The position numbers and the translations under genes were made by a program. A stretch of 10,978 nt of DNA, from positions 1 to 10,978 of the forward strand of contig CBFHXG010000056.1 in assembly GCA_965659725.1 (NCBI GenBank), given 5' to 3'. The notes beneath the pieces were generated by a model. The model was not told the DNA's origin. It saw nothing but the letters and a program-made list of their open reading frames with translations, and did no database searches. This DNA comes from Phaeocystidibacter sp965659725 (GTDB taxonomy: Bacteria > Bacteroidota > Bacteroidia > Flavobacteriales > Schleiferiaceae). Shown one piece after another: positions 6,507 to 10,978 of the stretch. Position 1 is the stretch's first letter. Each line of letters opens with the position of its first letter.

Positions 6507-7682
6507 ATGAAAGAAGTCGTTATCGTTTCAGCTGTGCGTACTCCGATGGGCAGCTTTGGAGGCACTCTCGCTTCTGTTGCCGCTACCAAGCTTGGTGCTA
6601 CAGCTATCAAAGGAGCTCTTGATAAGATCAACCTAGATCCAACCCGTGTACAGGAAGTATTTATGGGGAACGTTCTTCAGGCTAACCTCGGACAAGCACC
6701 TGCGCGTCAGGCTGCCATGTTTGCAGGCATTGGAGATCAAGTTCCTTGTACTACCGTAAATAAGGTATGTGCTTCAGGTATGAAGTCTGTTATGCTTGCC
6801 GCTCAAACGATCAAGGCGGGTGACAATGATATCGTTGTAGCTGGGGGTATGGAAAACATGTCTTCCGTGCCACATTACGTAATGGGCCGCAATGCAACGA
6901 AATTCGGTAACATCACTATGGTTGATGGTCTTTCGAAAGATGGTCTAACCGATGTTTACAACGACCATGCGATGGGAGTTTGCGCTGAGCTTTGCGCTAG
7001 CGACATGAACTTCTCTCGTGAAGATCAAGACAATTTTGCTCTTGAATCGTATAGAAGAAGTGCCGAAGCTTGGAAGGCTGGGAAGTACTCGAATGAAGTT
7101 GTTCCAGTTGAAGTTCCTCAAAGAAAAGGTGATCCTATCATCTTTGCTGAAGATGAGGAGTACAAAAACCTTCGTGCAGACAAAGTATCTACTCTTCGTC
7201 CTGCTTTCAAGAAGGATGGTTCTGTAACGGCTGCCAACGCTTCAACAATGAATGATGGTGCTTCTGCACTTGTGTTGATGAGTCGTGAAAAGGCTGACGA
7301 ACTCGGACTTAAGCCTCTGGCGATCATCCGTGGTTATGCCGATGCTGCTCACGAACCTGAGTGGTTCACTACAGCCCCTGCCAAGGCCGTTCCTTTGGCT
7401 ATCGCTAAAGCTGGGTTGACCAAAGATGATATCGAGTACTACGAATTGAACGAAGCGTTCTCTGTTGTAGGATTGGCTAATATTCAGCTTCTTGGCATCG
7501 ATGCTGAGAAGACCAATGTAAATGGTGGAGCGGTTTCTATCGGTCACCCTCTTGGTTCTTCTGGATCGAGAATCCTAGTTACGCTGATCAACGTACTGGA
7601 ACAAAACAATGCTAAATATGGCGCTGCAGGCATCTGCAATGGTGGAGGTGGAGCTTCTGCTGTTGTGATCGAACGCGTATAA
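6507..7682 (+). CDS. acetyl-CoA C-acetyltransferase (thiolase)
   Basis: This 391-residue protein is a full-length thiolase of the biosynthetic (acetoacetyl-CoA) type, which condenses two acetyl-CoA or splits acetoacetyl-CoA. The nucleophilic cysteine is Cys88 in NKVCASGMKSV, the NEAF motif is at 315-318, His347 lies in GGAVSIGHPLGSSG, and the second catalytic cysteine is Cys377 in GICNGGGGASA. No signal peptide or membrane segment is present, so it acts in the cytoplasm. The ATG at 6507 gives the standard N-terminus (MKEVVIVSAVRTPMG). It has its own -7 box and a strong terminator, so it is probably monocistronic. Without fatty-acid oxidation or polyhydroxyalkanoate genes beside it, direction and chain-length preference are not decided; a role in ketone-body, amino-acid or beta-oxidation breakdown is possible. 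Confidence 0.95.
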   Translation: MKEVVIVSAVRTPMGSFGGTLASVAATKLGATAIKGALDKINLDPTRVQEVFMGNVLQANLGQAPARQAAMFAGIGDQVPCTTVNKVCASGMKSVMLAAQTIKAGDNDIVVAGGMENMSSVPHYVMGRNATKFGNITMVDGLSKDGLTDVYNDHAMGVCAELCASDMNFSREDQDNFALESYRRSAEAWKAGKYSNEVVPVEVPQRKGDPIIFAEDEEYKNLRADKVSTLRPAFKKDGSVTAANASTMNDGASALVLMSREKADELGLKPLAIIRGYADAAHEPEWFTTAPAKAVPLAIAKAGLTKDDIEYYELNEAFSVVGLANIQLLGIDAEKTNVNGGAVSIGHPLGSSGSRILVTLINVLEQNNAKYGAAGICNGGGGASAVVIERV

Positions 7683-7694
7683 TTTACTAGCTTC

Positions 7695-7735
7695 ATCCCG
7701 ACGTCGGCAACACAGCAGGCGTCGGGATCTTTTTT
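7695..7735 (+). terminator. thiolase rho-independent terminator
   Basis: ATCCCGACG (7695-7703) pairs perfectly with CGTCGGGAT (7720-7728) over a 16-nt loop and is followed by a six-T run (7730-7735). It begins 12 nt after the thiolase stop. The next gene starts at 7742, so the terminator almost touches that start codon. Confidence 0.85.
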
Positions 7736-7741
7736 CTTCCG

Positions 7742-8524
7742 ATGGATTACGGTATTTGTCCGCTTAGTATTGTTCCGATGAGAGCTGAGCCATCCGACTT
7801 GAGCGAGATGGTCAATCAAGTGCTCTTTGGCGAAACATTCAAGATCATCGACCATCGAAAGAAGTGGTTCAAGATCCGTCTCTCACATGACGATTACGAA
7901 GGATGGATCGACCGAAAACAGGCCCATCTGATCACCAAAGAGGTGTTCACCTCTACATCCAAAGCAAAACATCTACTCAGTGGAGCTCCGGTTGATATCC
8001 TAGCAGCGGAAGACCCCAAGCAACACATTTCCATCGTTCAAGGGAGTTATCTTCCAGGGTTAGTAGATGGCGAAAAAGTGGAAGTGGGCAAATTACAATT
8101 CGACGCTCCAGAAGCGATTGTAGAACCTTCACAGGTCAAGGCTGATATTATCGAATGGGCCTACTCCTACCTCAACACCCCATACCTCTGGGGTGGCCGA
8201 TCACCCTTCGGCATAGATTGCTCCGGCTTCACACAACAGGTTTACCGTATGATAGGTGTCAATATTCCACGCGACGCCTCAGAACAGGCCAAATGTGGAG
8301 AAGCACTCAGCTTTATTGAAGAGGCCGAACCTGGAGACCTCGCTTTCTTCGATAACAAGGAAGGCCATATTACGCATGTAGGTATCATTCTTCGAGATAA
8401 TTATATCATCCACGCGAGCGGTAAGGTTAGGCTTGACCGCCTCGACCAAAGTGGCATCTACAACGCTGAAGAGAGGGATCATACACACAGATTGCGGGTA
8501 ATCAAAACGGTGGTTGCCTCGTAG
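7742..8524 (+). CDS. SH3-NlpC/P60 family peptidoglycan endopeptidase, probably cytoplasmic
   Basis: This 260-residue protein has an N-terminal bacterial SH3-like region (about 1-65), a second SH3-like stretch (about 70-120), and a C-terminal NlpC/P60 cysteine peptidase domain (about 132-258). Catalytic residues are Cys160 in GIDCSGF, His212 in HITHVGI and, as the third polar residue, His224 in YIIHAS. There is no signal peptide or lipobox, so it resembles the intracellular gamma-D-glutamyl-diamino-acid endopeptidases that recycle cell-wall peptides (YkfC/peptidase VI type) rather than exported hydrolases. The start MDYGICPLSIVPMRAEPSD fits the SH3 fold's first strand. The thiolase terminator ends 6 nt before the ATG and no separate promoter is evident, so expression may rely on readthrough or a promoter inside the thiolase gene. 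Confidence 0.92.
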   Translation: MDYGICPLSIVPMRAEPSDLSEMVNQVLFGETFKIIDHRKKWFKIRLSHDDYEGWIDRKQAHLITKEVFTSTSKAKHLLSGAPVDILAAEDPKQHISIVQGSYLPGLVDGEKVEVGKLQFDAPEAIVEPSQVKADIIEWAYSYLNTPYLWGGRSPFGIDCSGFTQQVYRMIGVNIPRDASEQAKCGEALSFIEEAEPGDLAFFDNKEGHITHVGIILRDNYIIHASGKVRLDRLDQSGIYNAEERDHTHRLRVIKTVVAS

Positions 8525-8533
8525 ACTCGGCAA

Positions 8534-8577
8534 AAGGCCCCGCCAGCTGGCGGGGACCCTTCCACGCCGCAAGGCGT
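8534..8577 (-). terminator. terminator hairpins between convergent genes
   Basis: A perfect 18-bp palindrome CCCCGCCAGCTGGCGGGG (8538-8555) is followed on the minus strand by CCTTTTG, so it works best for the OmpA-lipoprotein operon, though the hairpin is symmetric and could also act on the NlpC/P60 transcript. A second small hairpin ACGCC-GCAA-GGCGT (8564-8577) stands beside it, between the palindrome and the OmpA stop codon. Confidence 0.6.
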
Positions 8578-8585
8578 CGGACCTT

Positions 8586-9437
8586 TCAGTCGCCAGCCCC
8601 TGGCTGCGACTGTGTCCCCACCGCATCGAGCAGTGCATCCAATTTCGGACTCAAATAGATCTCCGTCCTCCGGTTCAATGCGCGCCCCTCCTCTGTTTTA
8701 TTCGAGGCAACAGGAATGAATTCCGCTTGACCACTTGCGGTAAGTCGTGATCCGTCAACATCGTATTTCTCTTGGAGTATCGAGGCGATCGTAGTAGCTC
8801 GAAGCACAGAGAGGTCCCAGTTATTTCGAAATCTCGCTGTTCGTATGCTCAAGCTATCCGTGAAACCAACGATATTGATGTTCACATCCGGATTGTTCTT
8901 TAACACGACAGCCAGTTTGCCTAACGCATCTATACCCTTGGGATCTAGGTTGACACTCGCGGAGGGGAAGAGAAGGTTCTCCGATAGACTCACCTTCACC
9001 AATCCATTTTCGATACTCACCTGCAATTCATCAGAACTGAAATTGACCAGGGCGTCTGACACTGCTTTTCTAAGAGCCTGTGTGGCTTGGGTCTGCTCAT
9101 CTAACCTTGCTTGCAACTCCTGAAGTCGCTCAGCTCGTTGGCGAAGTGCTTCGCTTTTCTCATCGATCTCATCCCCCTGAAGATTGATCTGCGCGAGAAG
9201 TACATCCTTCTCTGTTTGCCATACCAATCTCTCTGCTTCTGCTCGTTCGGAAACGGCAGCGACCGTGTCTTCACACTCGGCAAGGGTAGCGTTCAACGTA
9301 TTCACCTGGTTTACAAATTCCACACTATCCTGCTGTAATCTTTGGTGTGAGAGTGAAAGTTGATCGTACTTCTTTTGACTAATGCAAGATGACAATAGGA
9401 AGGTAGCGACGCTACTTATGAGGATTAACTTTTTCAT
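8586..9437 (-). CDS. OmpA-family outer-membrane lipoprotein with coiled coil
   Basis: This 283-residue protein begins with a lipoprotein signal peptide: hydrophobic stretch and lipobox LSSC with Cys18 as the lipidation site. A heptad-rich, Glu/Gln-rich coiled coil follows (about 22-128), then an OmpA-like peptidoglycan-binding domain (about 150-265). The OmpA domain shows LLFPSASVNLDPKG, IVGFTDS, NWDLSVLRA with the conserved Asp and Arg that grip diaminopimelate, and NRRTEIYL. It should anchor the outer membrane to peptidoglycan. The ATG at 9437 shares one base with the upstream gene's TGA (TGATG), a sign of translational coupling; a TTG one codon earlier is less likely. The partner gene also encodes an exported coiled-coil protein, so the two may act together. 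An OmpA-MotB-type stator role is not supported by any transmembrane anchor. Confidence 0.92.
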   Translation of the reverse strand: MKKLILISSVATFLLSSCISQKKYDQLSLSHQRLQQDSVEFVNQVNTLNATLAECEDTVAAVSERAEAERLVWQTEKDVLLAQINLQGDEIDEKSEALRQRAERLQELQARLDEQTQATQALRKAVSDALVNFSSDELQVSIENGLVKVSLSENLLFPSASVNLDPKGIDALGKLAVVLKNNPDVNINIVGFTDSLSIRTARFRNNWDLSVLRATTIASILQEKYDVDGSRLTASGQAEFIPVASNKTEEGRALNRRTEIYLSPKLDALLDAVGTQSQPGAGD

Positions 9438-10336
9438 CAATTCACGCGGTATTGTGCAATTTCAAGTCTGAGTTCTTCATGCCGAGTTCTCGCATTGCTT
9501 AGGTTGGTCTTGGCATGCTCTAACCGGATCTCGGTCTCGCCTACCTCAACTCGTAACTCACGGATCGCATCTTCCGTATCAAAGATGTCTTCATCCCAAT
9601 CACGAATATCCTCCTGCATTTTCTCTTGTCGCCTTTCTAGCTTCTTGATCTCATCTTCAGCATCCTCCCTCTCCTCTTCGGCGTTCAAAGGAAGTCTAGC
9701 AAGGGTTTGTCGCTGCTGCCCGATCTGCTCAGCTACAACGGTCAATACCTGGCGTGCCTCTGCGATCTCGGTGCGGCGCTCCTGAATATGTTGCGTTTTA
9801 TTTTGGATCGATCGGTTTAGATCCCCGATCTCATCTTGGATCTCATCCACCTCATCCCTGGCTTCATCAAGCTTATCTTCACGTTCTTCCAGTATTTCAT
9901 TCTTGAACTCTACAAAGGCGTTGGTAACAAACCTTTTGGCGCTTGCCTCCAACACGGCCATTCTTTCATAGTTGGACCTACTTAGAAAACCGCTAGTATC
10001 CTCAAAGGCCACGCGGATCTCGATCGAATCATGAAGGTCTACCAATCTCGAATAGGCAGTGAATTCAACATCCTTGATCGAAGGAACTTCGATTTCCTCA
10101 GCCACGATATAATGGTCATCATCATCCACCGAACCATCAGCTACATCATTTAAATGATCGATCCAAAACTCTTCAAACTGGTCAAATTCTGAAACGGGAA
10201 CCTTGAATGTCATTGAAGGCATGATCAATGTATCGTTCCACGCTAAAGACGTGGATGCCTTGAATGTATAGAAAGAAGATTGAGCCATTAGTTGACCCGA
10301 TCCGAGAAGGAGGATAAAGGAGATCGCTTTTTTCAT
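9437..10336 (-). CDS. secreted coiled-coil protein of unknown function
   Basis: This 299-residue protein was not recognised as a named family. It has a classical signal peptide (MKKAISFILLLGSGQLMAQS, likely cut before Gln19) and no lipobox, so a periplasmic or secreted location is likely. Residues about 20-145 form a globular region with an acidic patch DDDDH (residues 71-75). Residues about 148-297 are a nearly unbroken, highly charged coiled coil (Glu, Asp, Arg, Gln rich). No T9SS sorting domain is seen. It is the first gene of an operon, and its TGA overlaps the ATG of the OmpA-family lipoprotein, which also carries a coiled coil, so a physical partnership in the envelope is a fair guess. 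An 8-bp tandem array ends 6 nt before its ATG, occupying the leader where a ribosome would bind. Confidence 0.85.
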   Translation of the reverse strand: MKKAISFILLLGSGQLMAQSSFYTFKASTSLAWNDTLIMPSMTFKVPVSEFDQFEEFWIDHLNDVADGSVDDDDHYIVAEEIEVPSIKDVEFTAYSRLVDLHDSIEIRVAFEDTSGFLSRSNYERMAVLEASAKRFVTNAFVEFKNEILEEREDKLDEARDEVDEIQDEIGDLNRSIQNKTQHIQERRTEIAEARQVLTVVAEQIGQQRQTLARLPLNAEEEREDAEDEIKKLERRQEKMQEDIRDWDEDIFDTEDAIRELRVEVGETEIRLEHAKTNLSNARTRHEELRLEIAQYRVN

Positions 10337-10342
10337 CGATGG

Positions 10343-10390
10343 GATTTAGGGTGTTAGGGTGTTAGGGTGTTAAGGTGTTAGGGTGTTAAG
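10343..10390. repeat. 8-bp tandem array F (unit GTGTTAGG)
   Basis: GATTTAGG is followed by five nearly perfect units GTGTTAGG, GTGTTAGG, GTGTTAAG, GTGTTAGG, GTGTTAAG. The array lies 7 to 54 nt upstream of the coiled-coil gene's ATG (10336), so it forms most of that mRNA's proximal leader. The frame-shifted unit GGTGTTAA is the reverse complement of TTAACACC at 3717-3756. Confidence 0.85.
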
Positions 10391-10484
10391 GTCAGGTGCT
10401 AGTAGAAGCTAATCATTCAGGCCCTAAGTCGTTTTATGTATTTGTCCTTCAGTCATAGCTTGATCAAGTCCAAGTCATTGAGCT

Positions 10485-10516
10485 CATCGGTCATTCGGTC
10501 TATTGGTCATTCAGTC
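10485..10516. repeat. 8-bp tandem array G (unit ATTCGGTC)
   Basis: Four 8-bp units: CATCGGTC, ATTCGGTC, TATTGGTC, ATTCAGTC. GTC closes every unit. It resembles the reverse complement of array A (ATTTGGTC). Confidence 0.6.
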
Positions 10517-10577
10517 CAGCTGTAGTTTACATCTTACAATTACACCCCCTCCAATGTTTCATAAAACAACGAAGGAG

Positions 10578-10628
10578 CCTTGTAGCCTTGTAGCCTTGTA
10601 GCCTTGTAGCCTTGTAGCCTTGTAGCCT
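10578..10628. repeat. 8-bp tandem array H (unit CCTTGTAG)
   Basis: Six perfect tandem copies of CCTTGTAG (10578-10625) are followed by a partial seventh (CCT). It is the most uniform array of the window and hence probably the youngest or most actively renewed. It ends about 63 nt before the mnmH ATG. Confidence 0.95.
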
Positions 10629-10690
10629 AATTTACAAAATCAACACTACTGCATTCGTCAGTTATTACTGTGAAAACCTAACTTGGCGGA

Positions 10691-10978
10691 ATGGACGAAA
10701 AGTTCGATCTCAAAAAGCACATACGTTCGAATACCCTGCTTATGGATGTTCGCTCTCCATCGGAGTTTGCCGCGGGTCACATACCAGGCGCAACCTCCTT
10801 CCCACTGTTTACGGATGAGGAGCGAGCAGAAGTGGGTACGATATATAAGCGTCAGAATCAGGAAAAAGCCGTAGAAAGAGGACTTGAATTCGTTGGTCCG
10901 AAAATGGCCGACATGGTTCGTGAAGCCAGAAAATTGAAGAGGGATCACGAACTGGCGGTCTATTGCTGGAGAGGAGGC
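10691..10978 (+). CDS. mnmH: tRNA 2-selenouridine synthase, 5' part (runs off window)
   Basis: Ninety-six codons are open from the ATG at 10691 to the right edge with no stop. The protein begins with a rhodanese domain: LLMDVRSPSEFAAGHIPGA (residues 16-34), then PLFTDEERAEVGTIYK and GLEFVGPK, and the catalytic Cys92 in YCWRGG, aligning with the active-site cysteine of E. coli MnmH (SelU/YbbB). MnmH replaces the sulfur of 2-thiouridine by selenium at the wobble base U34 of Lys, Glu and Gln tRNAs, going through a geranylated intermediate and using selenophosphate from SelD. The C-terminal P-loop domain lies outside the window. If the gene is whole, a selD gene and the MnmA thiolation enzyme are expected elsewhere in the genome. 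The upstream gap holds an 8-bp repeat array. Confidence 0.93.
   Translation, partial: MDEKFDLKKHIRSNTLLMDVRSPSEFAAGHIPGATSFPLFTDEERAEVGTIYKRQNQEKAVERGLEFVGPKMADMVREARKLKRDHELAVYCWRGG

Larger units (their letters stand above)
10337..10690. other. repeat-rich intergenic region upstream of mnmH
   Basis: This 354-bp gap between divergent genes contains three separate 8-bp arrays (10343-10390, 10485-10516, 10578-10628) and no convincing gene. A weak promoter candidate for mnmH is TAATTTAC (10628-10635), 6 of 8 to TANNTTTG. Its -33 TTG (10604-10606, 21 nt away) would be supplied by the CCTTGTAG array. No -7 box was found for the coiled-coil gene on the minus strand. Confidence 0.55.

Noticed and set aside
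6191..6622. Open frame of 143 codons upstream of the thiolase
   Set aside because: It reads through the 8-bp array, giving low-complexity LPICPFAYLPF-like sequence, and runs into the thiolase gene in another frame. The thiolase promoter lies inside it.
8586..9437. MotB-like stator or gliding-motor protein
   Set aside because: It is a lipoprotein with no inner-membrane anchor and no motility genes nearby; a generic OmpA-domain tether is the safer reading.
9495..9785. Plus-strand open frame of 96 codons, Ser/Arg rich
   Set aside because: It is the antisense image of the charged coiled coil (Glu/Asp/Arg codons read as Ser/Arg) with no start signal or family likeness.

Overview
The window suggests a member of the Bacteroidota, most likely a marine flavobacterium-like lineage (order Flavobacteriales; the family is not decidable from this stretch). 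Three things point there: a secreted protease ending in a type A sorting domain of the type IX secretion system, -7 boxes of the Bacteroidota form TANNTTTG upstream of two genes, and absent or weak Shine-Dalgarno sites. GC content is moderate and intergenic spaces are long.

Layout. Positions 1-756 hold no gene. They contain two diverged copies of a ~150-160 bp element with a covarying hairpin, a strong rho-independent terminator in the first copy only, and a large nested inverted repeat. Then, on the minus strand, comes an arsenic pair: arsC-type phosphatase-fold reductase (2330-1773) followed 2 nt later by an Acr3 arsenite pump (1770-757). A trypsin-like secreted protease gene (2462-3634, plus) runs divergently from arsC but is broken by an in-frame TAA right after its signal peptide. 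It converges with monomeric NADP isocitrate dehydrogenase (5984-3768, minus). A 522-bp gap holds divergent promoters for icd and a thiolase (6507-7682, plus). The thiolase ends in a clear terminator, and an SH3-NlpC/P60 endopeptidase (7742-8524, plus) starts 6 nt after the T run. Converging on it is a two-gene envelope operon on the minus strand: a secreted coiled-coil protein (10336-9437) overlapping an OmpA-family lipoprotein (9437-8586). After a 354-bp repeat-rich gap, the 5' third or so of mnmH (tRNA 2-selenouridine synthase) runs off the right edge (10691-10978).

The genes are a mix of housekeeping metabolism (icd, thiolase), envelope maintenance (NlpC/P60, OmpA lipoprotein), tRNA modification and arsenic detoxification. 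They do not form one pathway.

The most unusual signal lies between the genes. Four of the long intergenic gaps carry short tandem arrays with a period of exactly 8 bp, eight arrays in all. Their unit sequences mostly differ from one another, yet the period is constant, and some units recur as reverse complements at distant sites. Several arrays sit in promoter or leader positions. This repeated 8-bp architecture and the duplicated structured element at the left edge are the items most worth following up.
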